From: Treponema sp.
GTDB lineage: Bacteria; Spirochaetota; Spirochaetia; Treponematales; Breznakiellaceae
Length of the DNA: 55,647 bases
NCBI GenBank assembly: GCA_009784975.1
Contig: WQXG01000011.1
Location: 1 to 55,647, forward strand
Direction of reading: 5' to 3'
The translations under genes were made by a program, and so were the position numbers. This document shows positions 7,023-16,106 of this stretch, one piece after another; the first letter of the stretch is position 1, and each line of letters begins with the position of its first letter. The notes beneath the pieces were generated by a model. The model was given only the letters and a program-made list of their open reading frames with translations. It made no database searches and was not told the origin of the DNA.

Positions 7023-8813
7023 ATGAAATGGACTGTGTTGATTTTGGTTCTATTGATATGTTCCAATGTATTTGCCGCGAATGATTTTGTTTCGGATATG
7101 TCCAGGCTGGTTCTTGGTGATTTTCTCATTTATTCGGGAAGAAATTCCGAAAGAGAGCAGATGCTTGAAAGCGGTTTTAACCTGCCCGGATTTCTGCCAT
7201 ATAACGGAGAGCATCTTTCAAATTCTGTAATAGGCGATAATTATCATGTATTTAAAACATATTTTTCCATTTCCAAAGATTTAGCGGATAAAAACCTTAC
7301 GCTCTATATAAGCCGTTTTGATATGCCGGTAATAATCCGAATTAACGGTATTTTAATTTATAGAAAAGGACTAAGGTCTGATGCAGACGGAGTTTATTCA
7401 ACAGCCGATCTTCCGGCAGCAGATGTGCCGGTTGGCGATGGTTTAATTGAATACGGCAAAGAAAATTTTCTTGTTATCGAGGTTTTTCCGCATCATGAAA
7501 CCAGCCCGCTGCCGGAATTATCCATTGCAGAATATAAAAGCAATGCCGCTAAAATATTTTTTAAAAATCTTTTTGATATTTATCTGGTGCTAGCCGCGCA
7601 GTTTATAGCCCTGCTTGTTGCGGTATTCTATTTGTATTTATTTATTTTCAGGGGGGAATACAGGGAGCTAAAATATATAATTTTTTCGTTTTTATCTTTT
7701 TCTTTTATTCTGGCTTATGCCAATATAGGGTTTTCTTTTGATTCAGATTCCTATCTTGCGCTTTATATAATTACGCGTTGTTTTCAGACCCTCAGTATTG
7801 CATTATTCTTCCTGTTTATTCTGGAATCGGTAGAGCTGTTTTTAAAACAAAAAAAATATATAGTAATTGGAATTATTATTTTGGGTATCGTATGTTCTGT
7901 ATTTCTGGCTTTGCAAAAAGATAAAGATTCGGTTAATCAGGCTTTTTCTGTTATTGCCAATGTTTATTTAACGCCTCTGTCATTACTGTGTATTTGCCTT
8001 CCTGTTATTTCAATCATTAAAAACAAAAATTTAAAGAGCTTTCCGTTTTTATTAACCGCGCTTGTTTCCATAACGGCAAGCCTGCGGGACATGATGCTGC
8101 TAAGAAGCTCAGTCCAGCCGCTGTTTTGGTTTGCACCTTATGCTTATCTGTTCATTATAATTGTTATTTTTGGAATTCTTTTAAGAGAAATGAAAAAAAA
8201 AGAACTGGAACTTATTAATAGCCGGGTAGAAATTATGCTTTCGCAAATACAGCCGCATTTTTTGTATAATTCATTGTCGGTAATTAAATATTTGTGCGAT
8301 ACCGACCCGCAAAAAGCAAAAGAAACCGTAGTTGAATTTTCCAGTTATCTGCGCAATAATCTGGATTCTCTTGCTCAAAATAAACTGATTCCCTTTGAAA
8401 AGGAACTAAGTCATACGGAAATATATCTTAAAATAGAAAAGAAACGTTTTGATGATTTTTTAACTGTAGTTTATGATATTAACGCAAAAGACTTTAAACT
8501 TCCTGCTCTTACTTTGCAGCCTGTTGTGGAGAATGCGGTTAAACACGGCATATCATCAAGGGAAAACGGAGGTACGGTTGCTATTTACTCAGATGAGACA
8601 GAAAATGAATATATTGTTACTGTAGTTGATGACGGTGTAGGGTTTAATGATATACAATTGGAATTCGAGAAAGACCGAAGTCACATTGGTATAGAAAATG
8701 TCAGAAACCGGCTTGCTTCCATGTGTAACGGGAAGATGGAGATAGAAAGCAAGCCTGATTTTGGAACAACTGTTGTTATTACTGTTCCAAAAAATAAAGG
8801 AGGCAAATTGTGA
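7023..8813 (+). CDS. LytS-like sensor histidine kinase with periplasmic and multi-TM sensory region
   Basis: This 596-aa protein starts at ATG 7023 behind AGGTGG; the ATG at 7008 lies upstream of that SD. A signal peptide (LILVLLICSNVFA) is followed by a periplasmic domain of about 160 residues and then roughly seven membrane helices (about residues 180-390), a 7TMR-DISM-like plan. The cytoplasmic end has the His_kinase-family phosphorylation motif QIQPHFLYNSLSVIKYL and a HATPase with LQPVVENAVKHGI, VDDGVGF and IGIENVRNRL. Its TGA overlaps the GTG of the response regulator gene, so they form one two-component system. The ligand is unknown. No obvious promoter lies in the 48 bp after btuD, so read-through from the B12 operon is possible. 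Confidence 0.88.
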   Translation: MKWTVLILVLLICSNVFAANDFVSDMSRLVLGDFLIYSGRNSEREQMLESGFNLPGFLPYNGEHLSNSVIGDNYHVFKTYFSISKDLADKNLTLYISRFDMPVIIRINGILIYRKGLRSDADGVYSTADLPAADVPVGDGLIEYGKENFLVIEVFPHHETSPLPELSIAEYKSNAAKIFFKNLFDIYLVLAAQFIALLVAVFYLYLFIFRGEYRELKYIIFSFLSFSFILAYANIGFSFDSDSYLALYIITRCFQTLSIALFFLFILESVELFLKQKKYIVIGIIILGIVCSVFLALQKDKDSVNQAFSVIANVYLTPLSLLCICLPVISIIKNKNLKSFPFLLTALVSITASLRDMMLLRSSVQPLFWFAPYAYLFIIIVIFGILLREMKKKELELINSRVEIMLSQIQPHFLYNSLSVIKYLCDTDPQKAKETVVEFSSYLRNNLDSLAQNKLIPFEKELSHTEIYLKIEKKRFDDFLTVVYDINAKDFKLPALTLQPVVENAVKHGISSRENGGTVAIYSDETENEYIVTVVDDGVGFNDIQLEFEKDRSHIGIENVRNRLASMCNGKMEIESKPDFGTTVVITVPKNKGGKL

Positions 8814-9619
8814 ATATAATTGCCGTTGATGACGAGAAATATTTATTGGCGGATATAGAAAAAACAATAAAAGAAGCCATCGAAGGGGCTTGGGGTTCTT
8901 CAACAGTTAAAAGTTTCAGAAAGCCAATTGATGCGCTGGAATATGCCAAAGAAAATTGTATTGATACGGCATTCCTTGATATTAAAATGATAGGCATGAA
9001 TGGGCTTGAGCTGGCAAAAAAACTAAAAGACATTAACAAAAATACCAATATAGTGTTTGTTACAGGTTATTCCGAATATGCAGTAGATTCATATTCCATT
9101 CCGGCAAGCGGGTACATATTAAAACCTGTAACCAAAGAAGCAGTTTTAAACGCAATGAAATATTTGAGAAACCCTGTTGAGGTAAAAACAGAAGGAAAAA
9201 TAAGAGTGCAGACTTTTGGCAATTTTGATGTTTTTATAGAGAACAAGCCGCTTATGTTCGGAAGATCAAAAGCAAAGGAAGCGTTTGCTTATTTGATAGA
9301 CAGGAAAGGTTCTTATGTAACCTCTGCGGAAATAGCCGCTATTTTATGGGAAGATAAAAAATACGACAGATCTCTGCAAAATCAAACGCAGGTTATTATT
9401 TCCTGTATGATGAAAACACTAAAAGACAATAAAATAAGCGATGTTATTATTAAAGGACGTAATCAGATAGCCGTAGACAAGTCAAAAATAAAATGCGATT
9501 ATTATGATTTTCTTAATTGGGATATTGCAGCTGTTAACGCTTATGTAGGTGAATATATGGCAAATTATAGCTGGGCAGAAATGACAGCAGGCGAACTAAT
9601 GATGAAAAGAACAATGTAA
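8810..9619 (+). CDS. Response regulator with SARP/BTAD-like winged-helix output domain
   Basis: This 269-aa protein starts at GTG 8810 after AAAGGAGG and overlaps the kinase stop (GTGA). The receiver domain covers residues 1-120, with acidic pair VDDE (7-9), phospho-acceptor Asp57 in FLDIKM, Thr85 and Lys105 in LKPVT. Residues about 133-240 form an OmpR/SARP-like winged helix (IRVQTFGNFDVFIENKPLMF, KAKEAFAYLIDRKG, SAEIAAILWED) of the kind seen in DnrI/SARP regulators. A LytTR domain would be more usual beside a LytS-like kinase, so the pairing is slightly unusual. Targets are unknown. It is convergent with the LuxR-type gene, 4 bp apart. Confidence 0.88.
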   Translation: MNIIAVDDEKYLLADIEKTIKEAIEGAWGSSTVKSFRKPIDALEYAKENCIDTAFLDIKMIGMNGLELAKKLKDINKNTNIVFVTGYSEYAVDSYSIPASGYILKPVTKEAVLNAMKYLRNPVEVKTEGKIRVQTFGNFDVFIENKPLMFGRSKAKEAFAYLIDRKGSYVTSAEIAAILWEDKKYDRSLQNQTQVIISCMMKTLKDNKISDVIIKGRNQIAVDKSKIKCDYYDFLNWDIAAVNAYVGEYMANYSWAEMTAGELMMKRTM

Positions 9620-9623
9620 AAAA

Positions 9624-10961
9624 TTAAACCTGCCTGTCGCGCATGCTTCTTCCAAGTTTTGCAAGCAGCTCTGTTCTGCTATGAACGTTAAGTTTTTGAT
9701 ACAGATTTTTTATATGAAAATTAACTCCCGAATAGGTAATTTCCAGCGCATAAGCTATTTGTTTTATGGATAATTCAGTCATGAGCAAACTGCAAATTTC
9801 TTTTTCCCGCGGAGAAAGTTCCGTGTTTTCCAGATCAATTTCCGGCGCGGGATTTTTCTTAAGCGCTGATTCCAGCCGCTTTTTATAGGTTAGTTTCCAT
9901 ATCACAAGAAAAACAGGAATAGCAACCGCAAAAGCAATGAGAACGATTATAAATAACTTCCGCCATAAATCCTTGTCCGGGTTATTCCATTTTTCTCCTT
10001 CTCCAAAAACGCCGTTTCCTTCCGGTGCGCCTGTGTAAGTCAGGTTTTCTGTAATCGTATCATTTCTGTACTGAAAAAATTGATGATCGATAACAGATAC
10101 TGATACCGCATGTCCGTATGCCGTGGGTCTGCCGACTCCGTCTTTGGCAGCATTGCGGAAACCCGCAGGCGCATTCGCTCCGTAAATTATACCGCCTGTT
10201 TTTTTAAATGTACCTCTTGAGTCTGAATGAAAACCTCCTCCGGTCATTTGCGCGGTATTATTCATAATAACGCCGCCTTCCATGGTAAAAATACCAAAAC
10301 CGCGTATTAACACACCGCCGCCTTTTGCAACCCGGCTCATTACATCATTTATATTTCCCCGAATGGTTCCGCCCTTCATGATAAATTCCGCCTGCCGCTC
10401 GGAATTTTCCGGGAATGTGCGGATATTAACGCCCGCTCCATTCTGATAATGGCTGTTACCCGGAACATCACCGTGATTAAAATTATTTTGCAGAAAAACT
10501 CTGTCGTACATAATAAGTTTTGCGCCCGGTCCCGAAAGCGCAATTAAAGGCGCATGTGCTTCTAAACCGCTGTCCGAATATCCTCCGTCTATAAACAATT
10601 CGTTTTTCATGCCGGGTTTTCCCAGCTCAAGGACTGCACCATTTCCTCTTACCCAAATAACAGGAAATTCGATGTTACCTGCGCCGCGCTGTATTGTTGC
10701 GCTGGTGCTTCCCGTAACAAGCTTTATGTGTACGCCGTCTTCGATCAATAAAGGTTCGTCTAAAACAATGTCTGTTAAAACTGTAATTTCGTCAGAAAAA
10801 TTTGCAGCAAATGCTTCATGGAGAGTTGCATAGTAACGTACTGTAACACCGTCAGAGCGGCTGGCTGCTGCAGCAGCAGAAATCTGGGCAAAAACCGGCA
10901 CAGTGAGAGCAATGAATAAAAACATTAACAGCAAAAATATTTTTTTACTTTTTTTTATCAT
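9624..10961 (-). CDS. Membrane-anchored LuxR-type regulator with exported beta-helix-like domain (copy 1)
   Basis: The 445 residues comprise a signal peptide (1-25), an exported Gly-rich region (about 35-330), one membrane segment (about 335-356, FIIVLIAFAVAIPVFLVIW), and a cytoplasmic LuxR/GerE helix-turn-helix (about 380-437, LSPREKEICSLL, SIKQIAYALEITYSGVNFHI). The exported part has polymorphic-outer-membrane-style repeats such as EFIMKGGTIRGN, FTMEGGVIMNNTA and TFKKTGGIIYG, suggesting a right-handed beta-helix. An external sensor coupled straight through the membrane to DNA binding, like a ToxR/CadC design with a LuxR head, is inferred. The SD is AAGGTG. It lies 12 bp downstream of a paralogue in the same operon. 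Confidence 0.85.
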   Translation of the reverse strand: MIKKSKKIFLLLMFLFIALTVPVFAQISAAAAASRSDGVTVRYYATLHEAFAANFSDEITVLTDIVLDEPLLIEDGVHIKLVTGSTSATIQRGAGNIEFPVIWVRGNGAVLELGKPGMKNELFIDGGYSDSGLEAHAPLIALSGPGAKLIMYDRVFLQNNFNHGDVPGNSHYQNGAGVNIRTFPENSERQAEFIMKGGTIRGNINDVMSRVAKGGGVLIRGFGIFTMEGGVIMNNTAQMTGGGFHSDSRGTFKKTGGIIYGANAPAGFRNAAKDGVGRPTAYGHAVSVSVIDHQFFQYRNDTITENLTYTGAPEGNGVFGEGEKWNNPDKDLWRKLFIIVLIAFAVAIPVFLVIWKLTYKKRLESALKKNPAPEIDLENTELSPREKEICSLLMTELSIKQIAYALEITYSGVNFHIKNLYQKLNVHSRTELLAKLGRSMRDRQV

Positions 10962-10973
10962 TTTACACCTTGC

Positions 10974-12293
10974 CTATTTTGGCAGTGATAATAATTTTGA
11001 CATCAGTTCTTCCCGGCTTTGAAATCCCTGTTTCCGGTACAGGTTTTTAATATGAAAAGTAACTCCGGAATAGGATATGTTCAGGGCAAAAGCTATTTGT
11101 TTTATTGAAAGATCTGTTAAAAGCAATCTGCATACATCTTTTTCTCTGGGAGAAAGACCCATGTTATCAATATTAATTTCCGGCGCGGGGTTTTGTATCA
11201 ATAGTTTTTCTATTTGTTTTTTCTGAACGATTCTCATTACAATTAAAAAGGCAGGAATACCAATAGCGAGAGCAATCAAATTAATGATTAATAATCTGCG
11301 CTGCAGGGCTTTGTTTGAATTATCCCATTTTTCACCTTCGCCGAAAGCTCCATCGCCTCTTGGTGATCCTGTATAGCTAAGAAAATCGTTTTCTGCAACC
11401 GTATCATCCCTAAAGTAAAAAACATCTCCGCCGGGCGCGCTGCGGACTGCATGTCCCAATATTTTAGGCGTACCGACTCCTTCTATGGCAATGTTGCGAA
11501 AACCGGCAGGCGCATTTTTTCCGTAAATAATACCGCCGGTTTTTTTGAATGTACCTCTTCCGCCGACAGCAACGCCGCCGCCTGAGACCCGCGCGGTATT
11601 ACCCATTATTACGCCGCCTTCCATTATGAAAATACCGTAAGCGACAATTTGCACGCCTCCGCCGTAAGCCATATACGTTGGGACATCATTTGTATTTCCC
11701 CTGATGGTTCCGCCTTTCATGACAAACTGCGCCTGCTGATTACCCAAATCCCCTGCGGTGCGGATTATTACTCCGCCTCCGTTTTCAAAAAAGCTGGATA
11801 ATGACACATCGCCGTTGTTATAATTATTTTGCAGAAACACATTGTCGTGCATTAAAAGCCTTGCATCAGGTCCTGAAAGCGCAATCAAAGGAGCATTGGC
11901 ATGAAGACCGCTATGCAGATAACTTCCGTCAATTACCAATTCATTTTCCATACCGGGTTTTCCCAGCTCAAGGCTTGCGCCCTCTCCCTTTACCCAAATA
12001 ACAGGAAATTCGATATTACCTTCGCCGCGCCGTAATGTTACACCGGAGTCTCCCGCAACAAGCCTTATGTGTATGCCGTCTTCTATCAATAAAGGTTCGT
12101 CTAAAACAATATCTGCAAGAATTGTTATTTCACCCGAATGTGCGTTCGGACGTACGGCATTAAAGGCTTCATGGAGAGTTGCATAGTAAAACACCGAAAT
12201 GCCGTCAGAGTGGCTTGCAGCCTGGGCAAAGAGCCCGGCAGGCAAAAGGGCAAAAGCAACAATAAAGATTTTTAATACGAAGCCTTGTTTCAT
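10974..12293 (-). CDS. Membrane-anchored LuxR-type regulator with exported beta-helix-like domain (copy 2)
   Basis: This 439-aa protein has the same layout as its downstream neighbour and is clearly paralogous along its whole length: signal peptide ending LPAGLFAQA, exported domain with QFVMKGGTIRGNTND, FIMEGGVIMGNTA and TFKKTGGIIYGKNAP, membrane segment near 330-350, and LuxR HTH (LSPREKDVCRLLLTDLSIKQ). No strong SD is visible; a TATAAT on the minus strand sits only 4 nt before the ATG. It is first in a two-gene operon that is divergent from a giant lipoprotein gene, with three GTTAAAAA copies and two inverted repeats in the shared region. Control of the lipoprotein genes, or of its own operon, is a reasonable guess. 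Confidence 0.85.
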   Translation of the reverse strand: MKQGFVLKIFIVAFALLPAGLFAQAASHSDGISVFYYATLHEAFNAVRPNAHSGEITILADIVLDEPLLIEDGIHIRLVAGDSGVTLRRGEGNIEFPVIWVKGEGASLELGKPGMENELVIDGSYLHSGLHANAPLIALSGPDARLLMHDNVFLQNNYNNGDVSLSSFFENGGGVIIRTAGDLGNQQAQFVMKGGTIRGNTNDVPTYMAYGGGVQIVAYGIFIMEGGVIMGNTARVSGGGVAVGGRGTFKKTGGIIYGKNAPAGFRNIAIEGVGTPKILGHAVRSAPGGDVFYFRDDTVAENDFLSYTGSPRGDGAFGEGEKWDNSNKALQRRLLIINLIALAIGIPAFLIVMRIVQKKQIEKLLIQNPAPEINIDNMGLSPREKDVCRLLLTDLSIKQIAFALNISYSGVTFHIKNLYRKQGFQSREELMSKLLSLPK

Positions 12294-12488
12294 ATTAATT
12301 ATAATATCATTTTTTTGCCTCTTTGTGAAGGAACCTGAATGTTAAAAATTGGTTAAAAACAAAGGGCGGCAAAATATACCTACAAGAATTTGTAGGAAGA
12401 AAAACCGTGTACCTGAAAATTTAACAGGAAGAAACTGATGTTAAAAAGGATACAATTTTATCATTAAATTACATTATAGGAGATAATA
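12294..12488. promoter_or_regulatory. Divergent control region between LuxR-type operon and lipoprotein genes
   Basis: This 195-bp gap contains three copies of GTTAAAAA (12341-12348, 12352-12359, 12440-12447), the first two 11 bp apart, which places them on the same helix face. It also holds a perfect inverted repeat CCTACAA-GAAT-TTGTAGG (12379-12396) and TTTAACA / TGTTAAA spaced by 12 nt (12420-12445). The SD AGGAG of the lipoprotein gene is at 12477-12481. No confident -35/-10 pair was found. Confidence 0.5.
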
Positions 12489-15400
12489 ATGAAAAACACA
12501 TTAAAATTGATAGGGCTTATCGCACTGGCGGCGCTCATTGGACTTGCAGCCTGCGATGAGGATGGTACCGGCGGCGGCAAAACGCCGTTAGTAACACCGA
12601 ATGTATGGATAGACCATGCAGACTATACCGCTTTTACCCTTAGATGGGATATAGTACCGGAAGCGGACTCTTACACGGTAGACATTGACGGTGAATTATT
12701 CCATTTTTCTTCAAGTAAAACGGATTACGATCTTAAGAATCTCACATCAGATCCAAAGGTGTATCCGATTCGGGTCAGGGCAGTTGCCTCTAGCGATGAC
12801 TTGTCATACAGCAATTCAGCGTGGTCAGATACGCTTAACTGCGAACCCGCAGAATACATTTTTCTTTACGAAAACGATTCCCCTTCGGGAAGCTCCCTGT
12901 TTGCAAGAAGCGCCGGCGGCGGTGAAACAGCCATAACAGGGCTTACCACTTACGGCGGAACTCTGGAAAAAATCGTTATTCCGCCTGTAATCGGTTCTGT
13001 TACGGTAACCTCCATAGGAAATGATGCCTTTAAAGATATTGGTGGAATAACATCAATATCCTTGCCGGAAACAATAGTTGTTATAGGGAACGGCGCCTTT
13101 TCGGGAACGAACATATCATCAATCGTTATTCCGGATTCTGTACAAACTATCGGAGACGGAGCTTTCAGCAACATCATTGTGCTGATCGTGGTGGTATTTA
13201 TCTCCCCCGAACCTCCAACTTTGGGCGAAGGTGTTTTTGAAGGCAGCACAGAGATTGAAACAATTGTTGTTCCCGAGGGCAGCGAGGGTGACTATACGAC
13301 AATGATAGAGGATAAAGCGCCGGACATTGCCGAGCAGGTGACTATACAGCAAGTAGCAAAATTCCTTATGTCGATTGCAGTAACGCAGCCGCCGAAAATT
13401 ACCTACACAGTCGGAGAAAGTTTTAACGCAAACGGAATGACTGTTATCGCGCGGTACTCGGATGACTCCATCTCTACCATACAAGATTATTCTATATTAC
13501 TCAGATCTGCCAGCGGCGCAACTGGCGGCGCCACCGGCGGCGCAACTAGCGGTTCAGAATTTGAGCCAGCCAACAACAGACCGCTAACCATTAATGATAC
13601 GGTTGTCAGATTATCGTACACAGAAGACGGCATCACCAGAACAACAGATATTTTCATTACGGTATCGCCGATCTACACCGTAACCTTTAACGCAGGGGAA
13701 GGTACCTTTCCTGTCTCTGGTAATTCAACAGGCGGCAATAACATTATTAGTTTGCAGATTGAGGAAGGACGATCCGTTAACAGTTCGCAGGTTCCAAACC
13801 CGACACGTCAAGGCTACAATTTTAACGGTTGGGTTTCAATTCAAACTGTAGACAACCCGGCGAGCGGCGGCACAACGACAACGGAAATTCTCTTTAGCTT
13901 CAATGATCGCATATACAGCGACATGAACTTATCTGCCAAATGGACAAGCAGCGGCGGAACAGGACCAGGCAATCCCACATTTTACACCGTAACCTTTAAT
14001 GCGGGAGAAGGTACCTTTCCTGTCTCTGGTAATCCAACAGGTGGCAATAAAATAATTAGTTTGCAGATTGAGGAAGGACGAACCGTTCCAAGTTCGCAGG
14101 TTCCAACCCCGACACGTCAGGGCTACACCTTTAACGGCTGGGTTTCAATTCAAACTGTAGACAACCCGGCGAGCGGCGGCACAACGACAACGGAAGTACC
14201 CTTTAACTTTAACACTCCTATAACTAGCCACATGGATCTGTCAGCGAAATGGACAGACAGCGGAACAGGACCTGGCAACCCCACTATTTACACCGTAACC
14301 TTTAACGCAGGGCAGGGCAGCTGGGCTGGTACTACCGGAAACACAATTAGTGTACAGGTAGAAGAAGGACGAACTGTCAACAGTTGGGAGGTTCCAAACC
14401 CGACATGGCAGGGCTACAATTTTAACGGCTGGGTTTCATACTACACTGAGGATAAAGATGGAAATACCACAACAACGGAAATCCCCTTTAACTTCTCTGA
14501 TTCCATATACAGCAACATGGAGCTAACAGCAAAATGGACAACCAGCGGAACAGGACCGGGCAACCCAACGCTTTACACCGTAACTTTTGACGCAGGGGAA
14601 GGCTTATTTATCATCAGCGGTCATCCCGATGGCGGCAGCAAAACAATTAGTTTGCAGGTACAGGAAGGACATTCTGTTAACAGTTCGCAGGTTACAACCC
14701 CGATACGGCTAGGTCACACCTTTGACAGCTGGGTCTATTATCACACTGATGATAAAGACGGAAATACCACAACAACGGAAATAACCTTTAACTTCAATGA
14801 TCGTATTTACAACAACATGGACTTAACAGCGAAATGGACAACCAGCGGCGGATCGACACAGTACAATATAACTACAAATGTTTCTACTTGGGGCGGGGTA
14901 ACCGGTGAAGTTGGCGGATCTATTTCAACCTATCCTCAGGGGAGTGCTGATGCAAATACAACCGTTACGATTTATGTAAATGCTAACCCGGGTTACCAAC
15001 TGACAAACATAGAGGTAATGTCCGGCGTCAACACTATTAACCACCATCCAAATACCAGCAATGGTTATTTCTTTACTATGCCTGCCGCCGGTGTTACAAT
15101 CAATGCTGTATTTTCGTCAACAGGCGGATCGACACAGTACAATATAACAACAAACGTTTCGACTCCAGGCAGTCCGGCTGGCGTTGAAGGCGGATCCATT
15201 TCAACCTACCCCTCAGGGAGAGCCGATGCAAATACAGACGTAAGGATTTATGTATATCCTAATTTTGGTTTCCAGCTGGCAAGCATAATTGCAACGAGCG
15301 GCACCACTACAATTAATCCCCAGCAAAATCCAGCCGAAGGCGGATATACCTTCAGAATGCCCGCAGGAGATGTTTTGATTTCTGCTGTATTTGAGTCTGC

Positions 15401-16055
15401 TTTAAAACCGCCGGCAAACATAAGGGCAGCTTCCGGACAGCCGTGGAATGTTATTAGCTGGGATTCTATTTCCGATGCGTCATCATATAAAGTTTACCGC
15501 TCAACCAGCACGACAGGCGGATTCAATTTGATAGGTGAAGCTGCCAATACAGGGTGGTCCCCCAGTTACACCGATAATACCGCGGTATTCGGTACAACCT
15601 ATTTTTATAGAGTCTCCACTGTAATTAACGGTGAAGAAAGCGAACAGTCCAACCATATACAGAAAATTACAGGAGAGGGTGTAGTAACATTAACCCTAAA
15701 CGGTGATTATACCGCCTACAAGAGTATTGGTCCAAATACCACAGCATACGAACAGCAAACCGATTGGTATGTGATTGATGTTACCAGCGGAACGAATTAT
15801 TTTATTCATGGAAATCTCAATAATGGAATGAATCATGGTAGTAACTGGAATATTTTAATTAATGCTGTAGATGAAAATGGAGAACTTTTAGATTTTGATC
15901 GTGGCTTCGTTGGTTCTGGTAATACAGTATTACCTATTCCAACAACATATAGCGGTAAGGCTTTCATCAAGATATTCACAACCGTAGCAAACTGGGGCGG
16001 ATCAGTAGGCTCTGATTCTTACCGAATTAAATTAAGCACCAGCCCATTGCCGTAA
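12489..16055 (+). CDS. Giant multidomain surface lipoprotein (FN3, BspA-like LRR, InlB B-repeats)
   Basis: This 1188-aa protein starts at ATG 12489 with AGGAG seven bases upstream. The signal peptide ends in the lipobox LAAC (about residues 19-22), followed by acidic DEDG. An FN3-like domain (about 36-110) comes next, then BspA-type leucine-rich repeats (about 150-265; SIGNDAFKDIGGITSISLP, IGDGAFS), an Ig-like segment (about 290-395) and four InlB B-repeats of the YTVTFNAGEG...YNFNGWV...LSAKW type (about 396-785). Two divergent B-repeats (about 789-965; YNITTNVST), a second FN3 (about 973-1050) and a C-terminal beta domain follow. Such proteins usually bind host cells, matrix or polysaccharide. 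An LRR unit appears interrupted by a hydrophobic run (IIVLIVVVFIS) near residue 230. Function is inferred from architecture. Confidence 0.88.
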   Translation: MKNTLKLIGLIALAALIGLAACDEDGTGGGKTPLVTPNVWIDHADYTAFTLRWDIVPEADSYTVDIDGELFHFSSSKTDYDLKNLTSDPKVYPIRVRAVASSDDLSYSNSAWSDTLNCEPAEYIFLYENDSPSGSSLFARSAGGGETAITGLTTYGGTLEKIVIPPVIGSVTVTSIGNDAFKDIGGITSISLPETIVVIGNGAFSGTNISSIVIPDSVQTIGDGAFSNIIVLIVVVFISPEPPTLGEGVFEGSTEIETIVVPEGSEGDYTTMIEDKAPDIAEQVTIQQVAKFLMSIAVTQPPKITYTVGESFNANGMTVIARYSDDSISTIQDYSILLRSASGATGGATGGATSGSEFEPANNRPLTINDTVVRLSYTEDGITRTTDIFITVSPIYTVTFNAGEGTFPVSGNSTGGNNIISLQIEEGRSVNSSQVPNPTRQGYNFNGWVSIQTVDNPASGGTTTTEILFSFNDRIYSDMNLSAKWTSSGGTGPGNPTFYTVTFNAGEGTFPVSGNPTGGNKIISLQIEEGRTVPSSQVPTPTRQGYTFNGWVSIQTVDNPASGGTTTTEVPFNFNTPITSHMDLSAKWTDSGTGPGNPTIYTVTFNAGQGSWAGTTGNTISVQVEEGRTVNSWEVPNPTWQGYNFNGWVSYYTEDKDGNTTTTEIPFNFSDSIYSNMELTAKWTTSGTGPGNPTLYTVTFDAGEGLFIISGHPDGGSKTISLQVQEGHSVNSSQVTTPIRLGHTFDSWVYYHTDDKDGNTTTTEITFNFNDRIYNNMDLTAKWTTSGGSTQYNITTNVSTWGGVTGEVGGSISTYPQGSADANTTVTIYVNANPGYQLTNIEVMSGVNTINHHPNTSNGYFFTMPAAGVTINAVFSSTGGSTQYNITTNVSTPGSPAGVEGGSISTYPSGRADANTDVRIYVYPNFGFQLASIIATSGTTTINPQQNPAEGGYTFRMPAGDVLISAVFESALKPPANIRAASGQPWNVISWDSISDASSYKVYRSTSTTGGFNLIGEAANTGWSPSYTDNTAVFGTTYFYRVSTVINGEESEQSNHIQKITGEGVVTLTLNGDYTAYKSIGPNTTAYEQQTDWYVIDVTSGTNYFIHGNLNNGMNHGSNWNILINAVDENGELLDFDRGFVGSGNTVLPIPTTYSGKAFIKIFTTVANWGGSVGSDSYRIKLSTSPLP
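13673..14845 (+). repeat. Four tandem InlB B-repeat coding units of about 300 bp
   Basis: Units begin near 13673, 13981, 14286 and 14571, each opening with TACACCGTAAC and ending with codons for L-(S/T)-A-K-W-T followed by a Gly/Pro linker. Units 1 and 2 are near-identical over long stretches, pointing to recent duplication and possible copy-number change by recombination. Confidence 0.85.
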
Positions 16056-16065
16056 ATAGAAAATA

Positions 16066-16091
16066 GGTAGCAGCTACCGGTAGCTGCTACC
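16066..16091. repeat. Perfect 26-bp palindrome between the two giant lipoprotein genes
   Basis: GGTAGCAGCTACC (16066-16078) is followed immediately by GGTAGCTGCTACC (16079-16091), its exact reverse complement. It lies 10 bp after the upstream stop and ends 15 bp before the next ATG. There is no T-run, so it is not a classical terminator; mRNA stabilisation, attenuation or a protein-binding site are options. Confidence 0.9.
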
Positions 16092-16106
16092 AAATTAGGG
16101 GGAGAC

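Noticed and set aside
13673-14845. CRISPR-like array
   Set aside because: Units of about 300 bp are translated InlB B-repeats; there are no short repeats with unique spacers, and no cas genes are present.
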